Assembly (NCBI GenBank): GCA_963556195.1
Contig: OY744553.1
Coordinates: forward strand, 14,607,939 to 14,671,938
Length of the DNA: 64,000 nucleotides
Reading direction: 5' to 3'
Source: Sepiola atlantica
Lineage: Eukaryota > Mollusca > Cephalopoda > Sepiida > Sepiolidae
Shown: one piece after another, positions 32,880 through 43,859 of the stretch
Numbering within the stretch: position 1 is the stretch's first letter
Layout of the letters: the number at the start of each line of letters is the position of its first letter
The notes under the pieces: model-generated
Seen by the model: only the letters and a program-made list of their open reading frames with translations
Databases searched by the model: none
What the model was told of the DNA's origin: nothing
Translations under genes and position numbers: made by a program

Positions 32880-34220
32880 TGAAATTAAAATTCGACTTGA
32901 AAAATATAGTTGTCATCTTTATAAACATGTCTAGAAAGAGGCTAGCTAAGAAAGAAGGCTAACCCAAGTTCATAATTTTCGCATTAAAAGTCGTTTTTAA
33001 TTATGAACTTTCAGTAATTTAAGATGCTGGAAACTTATTCTATTGATTTAGCTGTAGGATATCACCTGGTAATTAGGGTTATTCATAATTGATTAGATCT
33101 GGTACCAAGGAGAAGGAAAGACCCGGATGTGTACAAATAACTTCTACAAAGGTTGCCAATATTTTAACCTATTTCCTCTTATCTGTTTACCTTTTCTGAA
33201 GTGGAGGACGGAGGGGAAGAATACAACCAGTGGCCAAGATAATGTGGGGTGAGACATAGGTCACACCCTTTCTGTGTACTTGAATAGTAGGGATGGCAGA
33301 ATCAGTTAGATAAAAGGAAATTGATAATAGTTCTTTTTGTTTTTTTTTTCTTTATTGGGGGTTGGGGTGTTTTGTATTCTTCATACAAGGTGTTTGAAAT
33401 CAATGGCATAACTTAGATATTATGTTCAAGGAGTTTGCTTTGCTGGCTATCGCTTTGCAAAATTCAAAATTTGCTACTTGAAATACATGAAACATTAACC
33501 CTCTTAGTGCGGCTGTCGCAAAATTGCGACAAGTATACTACCTCTAATAGCAGACGATACTACATTCAAAACTGGTTTTATTTTATATATACCACAACGG
33601 CACAAATATATAGAATACATTTTTTTTTCAAATTTTTTTTCAATTTTTTTTTTTTTGTTTGTTTTTTTTTTTGCTAGGGATGGGGGGGATGGGGTATCCT
33701 ACTGGATGCCAGACATTCACCTGCTATTTCAGACACTATCCGAAAGATCTTTTAAGATTCTAACCGTCCCTTAAGCGCAATTGTTGGTATCTCTCTTGCA
33801 CTTGGTTCACCGGGTATATTCGCCAGGTAGTTTTTGAAATTCCTTTTTCATGAGTCCGGTTACTCCTATAATTACTAAAATGATGGAGATCTTCCTAAGA
33901 TTCCAGTTTCTTTTCATTTAACAATTGACTAATAGGTGCATGAGAAAATGACAATTTTCCATAAGTGGATGGTCAACTTCATTATGAATTCAAGATGGCC
34001 ACCATCACAATATCCAAATTAGTCAAATTTTACAATTTATTTTGATAGTCCTACTTATATGCTACAAATGTCATAAAAAAAAAATTGGTGCTCAGAAGGT
34101 TGCTTTAAGATAATAAAAATTTCATAACTTTGTTCTCTCTGCCTCCCGGGCAACGCCGAGTAGCCATGCTAGTCAATACTAAATCTAAATCTCTTCACGG
34201 AACAAAATCTTTCTCGCTTA
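32880..34220. other. Stretch without an identifiable gene
   Basis: No recognised gene or repeat family. A TTAACCCTCTTAGTGCGGCT at 33493 is reminiscent of a piggyBac end, but no partner end was confirmed. T-rich runs occur at 33615-33670. Confidence 0.45.
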
Positions 34221-34225
34221 TTCAT

Positions 34226-34475
34226 ATTATTTAGCTGCTTGCCAGGAGGTTAGACACAAGGTCAGGTGTGGTTTTGAGATGCCAGCACGCTAAGTGCACT
34301 CTGACCTACAAAACATGCCTGAGCAGCCCCGTCGGCATTCCCCGGTAGGGACGTCTCAGACGATTAGCAATAAACTAACCTTTTTTCAGAAGGTAAAGCC
34401 TGGGAGCGTGGACCTCCTAGAACTGAACAGAACCATATCTCAGCTCGACAGCAACAAAGCCACCGTCGGACTGAT
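34226..34475 (-). mobile_element. SINE family B, minus strand
   Basis: Body (CAGGAGGTTAGACACAAGGT, CATTCCCCGGTAGGGACG, AAAGCCTGGGAG) with the family B head at the right (TATCAGTCCGACGGTGGCTT then TGTTGCTGTCGAGCTGAG, minus strand). Confidence 0.82.
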
Positions 34476-34779
34476 AATTTCTATACAAATTTATGTTTTA
34501 AATGTGACCGTAAAGAAAGAAAAAGAAAAATCTGTCTTTTCACTTAGAATTTAGAAATAAATCGCTCGGTTATCGAAGCCAGTTCCACTAAAGGAAGGAA
34601 TATTTGAACACAAATGCTAAATATTTGTCTAGGAAAAAAACATGTTTGCAAAACAAGTATTTATTATATTAAAATCAAAACAATCATTGAATTAAAAACC
34701 AATAACATTGTTAATTAATAAAATGTACTTTTTCAAAACCAATATGAAAATTAGTTAAGCTGACTCGCAAACGTGTGTC

Positions 34780-35628
34780 ACTGACTGACTCACTGACTGA
34801 CTGACTGACTCACTGACTGACTCACTGACTGACTCACTGACTGACTCACTGACTGACTCACTGACTGACTCACTGACTGACTCACTGACTGACTCACTGA
34901 CTGACTCACTGACTGACTCACTGACTGACTCACTGACTGACTCACTGACTGACTCACTGACTGACTCACTGACTGACTCACTGACTGACTCACTGACTGA
35001 CTCACTGACTGACTCACTGACTGACTCACTGACTGACTCACTGACTGACTCACTGACTGACTCACTGACTGACTCACTGACTGACTCACTGACTGACTCA
35101 CTGACTGACTCACTGACTGACTCACTGACTGACTCACTGACTGACTCACTGACTGACTCACTGACTGACTCACTGACTGACTCACTGACTGACTCACTCA
35201 CTGACTCACTCACTGACTCACTCACTGACTCACTCACTGACTCACTCACTGACTCACTCACTGACTCACTCACTGACTCACTCACTGACTCACTCACTGA
35301 CTCACTCACTGACTCACTCACTGACTCACTCACTGACTCACTCACTGACTCACTCACTGACTCACTCACTGACTCACTCACTGACTCACTGACTCACTCA
35401 CTGACTCACTGGCTCACTCACTCACTCACTCACTGGCTCACTCACTCACTGACTCACTGACTTACTGACTCACTGACTTACTGACTCACTGACTTACTGA
35501 CTCACTGACTTACTGACTCACTCACTCACTGACTTACTGACTCACTCACTCACTGACTTACTGACTCACTCACTCACTGACTTACTGACTCACTCACTCA
35601 CTGACTTACTGACTCACTCACTCACTTC
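34780..35628 (+). repeat. 12-bp minisatellite (CACTGACTGACT / CACTCACTGACT)
   Basis: 34790-35195 is almost pure CACTGACTGACT. 35196-35390 is CACTCACTGACT. 35391-35628 is irregular, with GGCTCACT and ACTTACTGACT variants. The minus-strand SVSE and SVSQ open frames are repeat artefacts: no initiation context, no flanking exon and no other protein signal. Confidence 0.98.
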
Positions 35629-35852
35629 CATTGTCTTCCCCAGTAAATTTTACATAAAAATTCACTTTTAGATTTTATGTAGATTCTCTAACCTTTCTTT
35701 CTATAGGGAACACAAGCACACACATTGAGGTTTATATCTTCTATATAAAGTAGACTTGATTTTTTTCCCCTCTCAAATCAGTTAGAATAGACAATAAAAA
35801 TAATGCATCAAACGCATTTAAAATCACTACAACATACACACTCTTACTTCGA

Positions 35853-36100
35853 CCGTGTTTTCAGCAAGTTGCACATACTTTAAACTAACATTAAAACCGA
35901 CATTGTGACCCTAAAATCTTACTTAGTGGGACTAAGTGAACACCTACAGATTCAAGGTGTATGTATCTGTGAACTGGGTTTGCACCCTATGACCGTCTGA
36001 GATTGTTATTTCCCTGCGCTTGTGTTTTCAGAAAGTTGCACATACTTTAAACTAACATTAAAACCGACATTGTGCCCCTAAAATCTTACTTGCACAAGAA
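35853..36100 (+). repeat. Local duplication of ~165-bp segment
   Basis: GTTGCACATACTTTAAACTA and ACATTAAAACCGACATTGTG occur at 35869 and again at 36036 in the same orientation. Between them is CACCTACAGATTCAAGGTGT and GGGTTTGCACCCTATGACCG, which recurs at 37066-37130. Confidence 0.8.
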
Positions 36101-36239
36101 CGTATTCGAATGAGAGGGTAGCAGTAACATCTCCCTCTTTGAAATAAAACCTCACATGAAACCCAAATCATCGCCTAGCACAGCCGACCTATTACATCAC
36201 AAGGAACAACCTGGGGAATCACTGGTTTCAGAATTCTCC

Positions 36240-36750
36240 AAACAAATGATCGCTCAATAAACAACATTCATAAGACAGCGGACAGCTTAGATATTTTCAT
36301 ACATTTTACTTAATTTAATAAAATATACATTGCCCGTAAGTACTTACATATTTTTTTCCAAACGCGAGATAACTTTGCTTCGTGTGTTGACATCTGCTAG
36401 CCATTAACCTACAACTCTGATCCCCGTAACGATTACAATGGAAGTAGGAGATAGACGCGAGGTAAATAAACATTCCTACACCGTTGCAAGAATTTGTAAA
36501 ACAACCAAACATCGCTCAATTAACAACATTAATGCTACCGCGGAACACTTCGATATCTTCATACCTTTGACTTAATTTACTAATATATTTCCTTCGCACA
36601 TCATTTATACAAGTTACTAATAAATATTCCTTTTCAGACTTTGCATGTTGGCAGCTGCTAGCCAATAACTCTCCCCCCCCCTCCCCCCCGTAACGATGAC
36701 AATGGAAGAGAGACGCGGAGTAAATAAGCAATCCTATACCTCTCATATCC
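36240..36750 (+). repeat. Tandem duplication of ~265-bp segment
   Basis: Unit 1 (from ATCGCTCAATAAACAACATT at 36249) and unit 2 (from ATCGCTCAATTAACAACATT at 36512) share GTTGRCAKCTGCTAGCCA and CCGTAACGATKACAATGGAA. They are about 80% identical by eye. Short minus-strand open frames exist in each, but they are not conserved in frame. Confidence 0.8.
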
Positions 36751-36794
36751 GTAAAAGGATTGACATATTAAATCTTTATTTTACTATTATTACA

Positions 36795-36855
36795 GTAACA
36801 TAAAAGTGGTGCAAAAACCTTCGGTTAAGGGAATTCATTTTACCTGTTCTTAAAC
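36795..36855 (-). repeat. Family G end fragment
   Basis: ATAAAAGTGGTGCAAAA matches the outer end of the family G copy at 44409 in the same orientation. Truncated. Confidence 0.5.
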
Positions 36856-37065
36856 GGTTATTATTCTAATAAGCCCATTCCAAGTAAAATTGAAAGTTGA
36901 GCACTGTCGGAAAGATTAAAAATAAACATTCACCTAAAAGCTTCAGTTCAACGCTCTGACTCTGTCGTTGAGTGTTATTGAATGTTTAGATATCTATGCT
37001 CGCCACTTTCAGTGTAAATACCACTTAATTTATCCGTTATCACGCGACAATCCTTCATGGCCTAA

Positions 37066-37190
37066 GTGAACACCTACAGATTCAAGGTGTATCTGTGAAC
37101 TGGGTTTGCACCCTATGACCGTGGAGATTGTTATTTCCCTGAGCTTATGTGAGCCATAAGCTCGAAACGACGTCAAAAATATTAAAAATA
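37066..37190 (+). repeat. SINE- or Penelope-like repeat unit
   Basis: CACCTACAGATTCAAGGTGT and GGGTTTGCACCCTATGACCG repeat the segment at 35940-36010, then CTTATGTGAGCCATAAGCTC and GAAACGACGTC follow. The last part has the hairpin-then-GAAAC form seen in Penelope-like ends. Identity unsure. Confidence 0.4.
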
Positions 37191-37227
37191 ATTTAATATT
37201 ATTTATATATATATATATATTGACTTG

Positions 37228-37735
37228 ACTTGGTCCCTTAACCCCCTCCTGGGTCGTAGGGGCGCTGCACCAATGAACTCCACACCAGCTGTCTCCACTT
37301 CTGACGGTCATGGGCAATGGACTGGGTTGTAGCGAAGTTTTAGCCCGTCCACTCTTTGATGTTGTCTGTCCATCTTTTGTGTTGTCTACCTCTCCTTCTC
37401 TTGCCTTGCACTGCTCCCTGCAGGATGGTTTTGGAGAGACCACTGCCCCTTGTCACGTGACCATACCATCCAAGCTTTCTTTTTCTTACAGTTGTCAGCA
37501 AATCTTCGTAGTTGTTCAGATTTGCGTTGATGAGCGCGCGAACTTCTTCGTTTGTGACACGGTCTGAGTACGAGATGCCAAGCACTCTTCTGTAGCATCT
37601 CATTTCTACCGTTTGGATTTTTCTTTGGAGCTCTGCTGTCAAGGTCCATGACTCGCATGCATACAAAAAGATGGATAATACTAGTGTATGCAGCAGCTTC
37701 AGTTTGCAACGGAGACTATATATATATATATTAAT
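37228..37735 (-). pseudogene. LINE reverse transcriptase C-terminal region
   Basis: The minus-strand frame reads LVLSIFLYACESWTLTAELQ, then EMRCYRRVLGISYSDRVTNE, RKRKLGWYGHVTRGSG, GKRRRGRQHKRWTDNIKEWT, then a TAA, and continues in frame HDRQKWRQLVWSSLVQRPYD. These are the thumb and C-terminal motifs (YxxExWT, MRCxRRxLxIS, GHVxR, RGRxxxRWxDNIKEWT) common to several non-LTR retrotransposon clades; I cannot fix the clade. The single internal stop and loss of the catalytic FADD-type region make it a dead 5'-truncated copy. The 3' side runs into an AT microsatellite at 37203-37220. Confidence 0.85.
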
Positions 37736-37835
37736 TTGTATGAATCTACTGCATTTTTCTGATTTTTTTTTTCCGACTTCACAAATAAGTAAACCCAAAT
37801 AAATTGTTTTGTGCTAAATTCTTAACTGTAAAAAA

Positions 37836-38452
37836 TATTTCAAATATCTGACGGGGTTGGGACCCTAATCCCCTTCAAAGTAGGTCCCTAATCCCCTTCA
37901 AAGTAGGCCCCTTGTGCTTGCGCACACTTAGTTCACCGATCCATCCACTGTCGGAAACACCTCTGTAAGTCTTTTGTTTGGAATGGTGTTCATCTCCGCC
38001 ATCGCGTTCCGCATGATCTCTTCTCTAGTCTCAGAACGGGAACCTTTCAGTGGCGTCTTCAATTTTCGAAACCAAAAGTCGTAAGGAGCCATGTCTAGAG
38101 AGTAGGAAGGTTGTTGAACGACTGGAATTCCATATTTGGTCAAGAAATGTTGGGATGAATGTGCAGTGGCATTGTCGTGATGCAGTTGCCAGTTTTTCGC
38201 CGTCCACATGTCTGGTCATTTGCGCTGAACTGCATCAGAGATGCCGGAAAACATGTCACTGTTTGTCCTTCCGGTGCGTAATTGTGATGCACAATTTCAC
38301 GGATATCAAAGACAGTCAGCATCACCTTGATTTTTCTTTGCACCTGTCGCACTTTTTTTGGCCTTGGAGACTCGGGATGCTTCCATTGCGACGACTGTCT
38401 TTTTGTTTCTGGGTCGTACCCGTACACCCATCTCGGAACGACCCTAAGAAAA
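37836..38452 (-). pseudogene. Mariner transposase relic, truncated at both ends
   Basis: Minus strand: RWVYGYDPETKRQSSQWKHP, RKIKVMLTVFDIREIVHHNY, MWTAKNWQLHHDNATAHSSQ, YSLDMAPYDFWF and a C-terminal KLKTPLKGSRSETREEIMRN. It is the same family as 12556-13854. The first catalytic Asp block is lost at the right break, HHDNA and the last DMAPYD are present, and frameshifts occur around 38200-38240. The 3' UTR has a 22-bp tandem duplication (CCTACTTTGAAGGGGATTAG). It stops at 37836, before the inverted repeat. Confidence 0.88.
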
Positions 38453-38693
38453 ACAAATTTTGTTTTAAAAACCTTCAAAATATTTCTAAACTACCCGAAA
38501 AAAATCATCCTTAGAATTATTTTAAAATTCTGCAAAGTACTTCAAAATACCCCCTCGTCAATTCAAAAAGAAATGTAAGTCAATGTAAAAGGAAGGAGAA
38601 AAACGGGGGGAAGAGGAAAGAAAGGGGAAGGCCAGAAAAGAGAATCCTAAGTCTAAAGGAGTCTCTTGTTTGCTCTCCAAATTTATCAAAGTA

Positions 38694-38765
38694 TTCAATT
38701 TTTATTTATATATTAATTTTTATTTATATATTAATTTTTATTTATATATTAATTTTTATTTATGG
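38694..38765 (+). repeat. 18-bp AT-rich tandem repeat
   Basis: AATTTTTATTTATATATT repeats about four times. Confidence 0.9.
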
Positions 38766-39076
38766 TAGGCTTTACTTATCTGGTAATCACAGTACCAATT
38801 CGCTATTGGTATCGTCTAAAAAGTTATGGTGGTTGGTGTGACCAGTTGATTAAAAGTGCCTGTTTTCTATGAATACATCCTTGAAAATCTATTGTTTATG
38901 CAATTCCTAGTATATAAAATTTCTCCGATCCACAAAGATTGTAAAAATTCTAGCTTGGAGAGTATGCTTGTTGCTTCTCTAAAATTTTCAATTTCATGTG
39001 GAAGGCGATCCTTTCTTTTTTCAATTCCCACACGGAGGTTGCAAGTGCCATGTTTGCTTTATCTCTTTTTGAGAGT

Positions 39077-39461
39077 TTTATTTACTCCTCTCCAGGAGTT
39101 AGGCACAAGGCCAATTTTATCCTACTCCCACAAGTAAGATGTGCCCCAAGGTTGGGACGGAAAGTGGGGGTTGAAAAGCCAGCGCCCGAGAGGTGAGCAC
39201 TCTGACCATCAAAAATTGCCTGGGCAGCCCCGTCGGCATTCCCCGGTAGGGGCGCCTCAGACAGCAAGCAATAAACTTACTCCTCCCCAAAGAGGGGAGG
39301 CAAAGCCTGGGAGGGTGGACCTCCTAGAACTGCACAGGACAATCCCATAGACCGGCGTAAATCAAGCCCCGAAGGCCAAGACGATACCAGTCTATGGGGT
39401 GCAGTATCCATCGGAACAGATACTACACTTTGATCTTAGCCAAAAGGCCAAGGCCACCCGG
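39077..39461 (-). mobile_element. SINE family A, best-preserved U2 head, 14-bp TSD
   Basis: The element is flanked by CTCTTTTTGAGAGT at 39063-39076 and 39462-39475. Read on the minus strand, the 5' end has GGCCTTTTGGCTAAGATC then AAAGTGTAGTATCTGTTC, about 36 consecutive bases identical to U2 snRNA nucleotides as I know them. It then has CGATGGATACTGCACCC, a ~300-bp body with GTCTTGGCCTTCGGGGCTTG and CGCCCCTACCGGGGAATGCC, and a 3' end CCTTGTGCCTAACTCC plus AGTAAATAAA. U2 genes are normally driven by external promoters, so how this SINE is transcribed is unclear. It should be taken as the reference copy of the family. Confidence 0.96.
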
Positions 39462-39558
39462 CTCTTTTTGAGAGTATAGTCTGTGCATATAGTCTCTTAC
39501 AGGCTCCTTGTCTCATACCTGTGTGTTTCGTCCTGTCATTGGGTTGACTTGTAATAAT

Positions 39559-40064
39559 TGCCTCGTACCATGGCCATCCCTACTACAGGCCAGGCAATCG
39601 TGCAACTGGGGGTTTTTACTGGGGGCCATGTGAATTTTCTTAAATATTCGATATAGAAGTTGCAAACTATATCATCAACTGGTGCGGATCCTTTTTTTCT
39701 TTTTAACCACAATATACAAGTAATGATCTTTTGACATAAGTACAAATTCTCTAAAAAAAAATCCAACATTGAAATAAAAATTCTTCATTGCAATATGCAT
39801 TTGCTTTTGTTTATTCAAAATGACCTGTCTCTTCATTTATAGGAATTTGTCAATAATTGTAAGATTTATCAATTAGCTCATTGTGGTTCTTATTATTTGG
39901 TATGTAAAACACATAAAACCATCAAACTAATCTCACAGAGGAATTTTACCTTTGTTTGCAACTTCTATATCGAATACTTAAGAAAATTCACGTGGCCCCC
40001 CCCAGTAAAAGACCCCAGTTGCACGATTGCCTGGCCTGTAGTAGGGATGGCCATGCCTCGTACA
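39559..40064. mobile_element. ~506-bp element with ~110-bp terminal inverted repeats
   Basis: The left arm 39559-39669 (CCTCGTACCATGGCCATCCC, CAGGCCAGGCAATCGTGCAA, ATTCGATATAGAAGTTGCAA) is the inverse of 39955-40064 at roughly 90% identity by eye. The interior is AT-rich with no transposase. Probably a nonautonomous DNA transposon. Confidence 0.85.
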
Positions 40065-40237
40065 CAATAGATTACACTTTGAAATTTACGTTAAGAGGAC
40101 AGTTCTCTGCAACCATGTAAGAATAACCTGCGTTTTCGGTTATTTTTGGTTTGGAAGAAATATCCTTCATAAATGGGTTGCTGGACTAACTGATTTTTAT
40201 TGTATTCTTATATATAATCTCTATCTATCTTATAGTG

Positions 40238-40462
40238 GAGGATGTGATGTAGATTTTTGTGTAGGAACAAAGTGTAGTATCTGTTCTGATAATACACTCC
40301 ATCTTTTATCGGTCAGTGAAGGAGAAATATTTTTAGATTGAGGAAATTTTAATTTTGTCCCAATCCAGTGCAACATTTTTAGGGAGCTGACCCCCCCCCC
40401 CCCAAAAAAAAAGACCTTGTGTTTAACTCTGCCCTTGTGGGGAGGCAAGTAAATAGACACTA
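40238..40462 (+). mobile_element. SINE family C, plus strand
   Basis: Head AACAAAGTGTAGTATCTGTT then CTGATA (U2-like), body TCGGTCAGTGAAGGAGAAAT and TTTTAATTTTGTCCCAATCC, a C-run/A-run, and tail CCTTGTGTTTAACTCTGCCC then GGGGAGGCAAGTAAATAG. It has the same order as 42189-42425 inverted. Confidence 0.88.
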
Positions 40463-40828
40463 TTGATATATGAAGTTATTGTAGTCTAGGTAATTATTGC
40501 TATTTTTATTTCAATAGATATTATTAATCTAACCTGGTTCCCAATACCGTCTGGCGATTAAACTAATTGTCTTATCTCTCAGACAGTCATGTCTATCTAA
40601 TTGTAGAAACTATAAGAAAGATTCGTATATATAAAAAAAATGTAGCCATCATTATCATGTCTACGTGGGTGGATATGATTTGTGTTGACGGCATTTTATT
40701 ATATTGTCTTTTTACTGACTAACAAGAACAATCACTCTTCCATCGCACTCAACCCCTGTCCCTCAATATCAGAATAACTGTCTTTCGACGTTTACAAAAC
40801 AATGATGACAATATACATAGCCGCGAAA

Positions 40829-40897
40829 GACACTTGTTGGGTAGTTTGGGCGCGTCACCGCTGCAAAAAACAGATAAAACTACCCAACAAGTGCCTC
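40829..40897. repeat. Hairpin repeat
   Basis: GACACTTGTTGGGTAGTTT pairs with AAACTACCCAACAAGTG, with a ~30-nt loop. A diverged single-arm relative is at 41125-41160 (GAAGCACTTGTTGGGTATAT). Confidence 0.75.
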
Positions 40898-40995
40898 TTG
40901 CAAAATAGTTCACCGTGCAAACATTGTTTTCTGATTTTTGCGGATTAATTTACAATCAATTTGTTTTATGATAACTACTCTTTCTCGGTTTGTTT

Positions 40996-41026
<31 letters not shown>

Positions 41027-41572
41027 GTGACGAGGTGCTACTCGGACTTATGGTTAGTGGTAGGATTAAACGAAGCTATGTTTTTGTTTTTAGTTCTGAC
41101 CTTTACGAAACGATGACCATATACATAGATACGAGAAGCACTTGTTGGGTATATTGAAGCAGTTAGCACTCACAGAGGCTGCAATATTTTATCAACTAGG
41201 TTTGTCTGTGTTTCACAGCGGTGACACGGCAAATTAGTTCATGTTCACATTAATTTGTTTTCTGATGTTTGTGGATACCTTATTTTAACAAATGTTTAAT
41301 TACTGTTGGTTCGGAGGTTTTTTTTTGGGGGGGGGGGGGGGCACGCAGACTTAGGGTTAATGGTATGGCTAAAAAAGTGTTTTTGTTTCATAAGAAACAA
41401 ATAAAATCAAACGCTGTTTTATTAAAAAGGAAATTGAAACATAAATTAAACATCATAAATAAAAAAAATTAATATTTGCAAAATAAATAAAAAATTCACA
41501 AAAATTAGACAAATTAATATTTGCACGGTGGATCACTTTGCCCTATCACTGCTTCGAAGAACAGACAAAATT

Positions 41573-42105
41573 AGTCCCTATTTACTTGCCTCCCTACGAA
41601 GGCAGTTAGACACGAGGTCGTTTTTTTCATGTGGGGGAAATCCAGATCCTCGACAAGGCATTCTGGATTTGAACAAAAATTAAATTTGTCTCGGTCTAGA
41701 AGAATTTCTCCTTCACTGACCAACGACAGAAAGATAAAGTATCTAGTAAACGTTTCTTTCCCTGGGGCATTCTTTTGAGGTCTGCAAACAGCCAGTAGTC
41801 ACTGAGGGTCAGATCTGGAGAATAGGGTGGGTGTGGAAGCAATTTGAAGTGTAATTCATGTAGTTTTGCGATTGACTTCTGAAACTGTGCATTGTCTTGG
41901 TGAAAAATAATTTTTTCTTCCCCAAACACAATAATAATGCGATATAATATTCTCGATTGATGGTTCTTCCTTTCTCAAGATAATCGATGAACAAAATACG
42001 TTGTGCATCCCAAGAATATGGAAACAAAAACATTGCCTGCTGATGTAACAAATACTACACTTTGCTCCTTAGTCAATTAAATATGACGGCCTCTTGGAAG
42101 CTAAC
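41573..42105 (-). mobile_element. SINE family C copy containing a mariner fragment
   Basis: Left part 41573-41721 (CTATTTACTTGCCTCCCTAC, TCTAGAAGAATTTCTCCTTC) and right part 42048-42105 (AATACTACACTTTGCTCCTT) match the intact SINE C at 42189-42425, but 327 bp of mariner sequence replace about 30 bp near the head. Both SINE copies share downstream flank sequence (AAATATGRC...CAATATACC...ACTTG), so they are halves of a local duplication. Confidence 0.85.
41722..42048 (-). pseudogene. Mariner transposase fragment inside SINE C
   Basis: The minus strand encodes FLFPYSWDAQRILFIDYLEK, GRTINREYYIALL, then in a shifted frame KIIFHQDNAQFQKSIAKLHE and PPYSPDLTLSDYWLFADLKR. HQDNA and YSPDLTLSDYW hold the second and third catalytic acids of a DD34D transposase. 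The N-terminus and terminal repeats are missing. It differs from the other two relics, so it is a second mariner subfamily. Confidence 0.88.
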
Positions 42106-42188
42106 CGCCTCAATATACCCTACTTGTATCTCGATTCTCACGTTTAGTCACAGGACTGACAAAATGTCAAACATCTCCATTCTAACCC

Positions 42189-42425
42189 AAAACTAGTCAC
42201 TATTTACTTGCCTCCCTACGAGGGCAGTTAGACACAAGATCGTGGGGAAAATCCAACTCCCATAAAAAGAGCACTCTGAATGGGACAAAAATTAAAATTG
42301 CTTCAGTTTAGAAGGATTTCTCCTTCACTGACCGAGAACCGAACAGATGAAATGTATCAGAACAGATACTATACTTTGTTCCTAGCCAAGTCAATAAAAT
42401 ATGGCAACCTCGTTGGGAGCTAATC
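42189..42425 (-). mobile_element. SINE family C, minus strand, uninterrupted
   Basis: Tail (CTATTTACTTGCCTCCCTAC, GAGGGCAGTTAGACACAAGA), body (GGATTTCTCCTTCACTGACC, GAGAACCGAACAGATGAA) and U2-like head at the right (CAGAACAGATACTATACTTT then GTTCCTAGCCAAG). It serves as the empty-site partner of 41573-42105. Confidence 0.9.
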
Positions 42426-42482
42426 ACTTCAATATACCCCACTTGTTACTGAACGTAAGAATCTAGAAGCAGAACTGACAAA

Positions 42483-42935
42483 ATGTTCGACACTCTTAAA
42501 CCTAAATCGCTCATATCCGACTCCTTCAACTACCCCCCCCCCCCCCGGATTTGCACTGGACATGACAATCGGCTATTTTTGCATAATTTGAGGTTTCTTG
42601 ATAAGGTGCAGAAACGTATCTGTAAGTTGATTGCCCCTCCCCCTTCTTCTTTACACCCCCTCCTCTCACAGACGTGATGTTGTTAGTCTCCGTCTTTTCT
42701 ATAAATACTATTATGGCACGTGTTCTTCAGAATTGTCTGATCTATTCCCTGCTTCCTTGGTTCCAGCTGGTTTGACTCGTTGGTCTAGTGGTCTCCAATG
42801 ATACCTCATTGTAATACAGCTTCCTATTCCAGTAGCTTCTTGCCAAGAACTGCAGGCTTATGGAACACTATACCTGCTGACTGTTTTCCTCCTACCTATA
42901 ACCTTTGGCTTTTCAAGACTAAGGGCAAGTGTGTG
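42483..42935 (+). pseudogene. LINE reverse transcriptase C-terminal relic
   Basis: Across one frameshift near 42670 and another near 42795, the plus strand reads FLDKVQKRICKLI, RRDVVSLRLFYKYYYGTCSS, ELSDLFPASLVPAGLTR, YSSSFLPRTAGLWNTIPADC and FPPTYNLWLFKTKG. This is the same C-terminal signature as 32571-32870 and extends it further upstream. It is Jockey/CR1-like; catalytic motifs are absent. Confidence 0.82.
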
Positions 42936-42939
42936 AGAA

Positions 42940-43850
42940 AGTTGTCAAAGTGTAGAATATGTCCAGATAGAAAAAAGTCCAGTGACAAAATGTCCAGTGA
43001 GGAACAGGTTAAAAAAATTGGGTATATGTTACGAGACTCAGCAGAGGCGCGAACGGGGTCCAAAAAAAGAATGAGAAAGGGTTTAAAAACATAAATTTGC
43101 AACAAGTGAAGTTGACCTACGACGAGAATAGATATTTTTCTACTTACCTATGTAATTTGTTTTTATTTTTACGTATTATAAATGGGTTTTCATTAGATGT
43201 AAAAAAAAAAAATTCTTGTTTTTTTTTCCCCACCGTTTTCACAAAAACAATATGGCGCTCCTAGTGCATTTGTTAGTAATCCCCCCCCAAATCGGCCATG
43301 TTTTTTTTCGAAGATACGGTGTCAAAACTATTGATTTCTAATAAATAGCACTTCAAACGGGTTTAAAATACAAACAAATAGCACATGCAAGTTTGAAACT
43401 AACTTTTACAGCTTACAGTTACTTTTATTTGTTGTAATTTGTTTTTTTTTGCGTTTTTACTCTGCTGAGTCTCGTAAAAGATTCCCAAAAAATTCACTGT
43501 TAAAAAGTTCGTAGAAATTGCGTCAAATTTGGTCAAAATTAAAGGAATTAATCCAATAGAATGAAAAAATTAAAAAAAAAAAAAAAAAAAAAAAAATTGA
43601 AAGTTCTTGCTCGACATGACCCTGTCTCATTCTCTAACTCGAGCGAGGGGTGGGGGTAGAAGAGAAAAAAATGGCTGAATCTCATTGTCTGCCTCTCATT
43701 TTGTTTTGACATGTCAACCCAACGGCGATTTCATAAACAGTGAAAAATTTATTGTTGTTCTTTCAGTCACTCAAAATTTGTATTTATTTTTTATTTACTT
43801 ACCAGCAGGGTTGTCCGGCGTTACCCGTCTATTATCCTCCACTCTACAAT
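42940..43850. other. Stretch without an identifiable gene
   Basis: No recognised family. The 98-codon frame ending near 43094 begins in LINE sequence and continues into unrelated DNA. A 35-bp A-run lies at 43572-43597. Confidence 0.45.
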
Positions 43851-43859
43851 GAGTATTTA

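Noticed and set aside
33490..33800. piggyBac transposon end (TTAACCCTCTTAGTGC)
   Set aside because: No matching opposite end or transposase; motif alone could be chance.
34755..35381. 208-codon SVSE-repeat frame
   Set aside because: Translation of a 12-bp repeat; starts and ends within or at the array edge, no signal peptide or exon structure.
39077..39461. Functional U2 snRNA gene
   Set aside because: Only the first ~45 bases of U2 are present; the Sm site and 3' stem-loops are absent.
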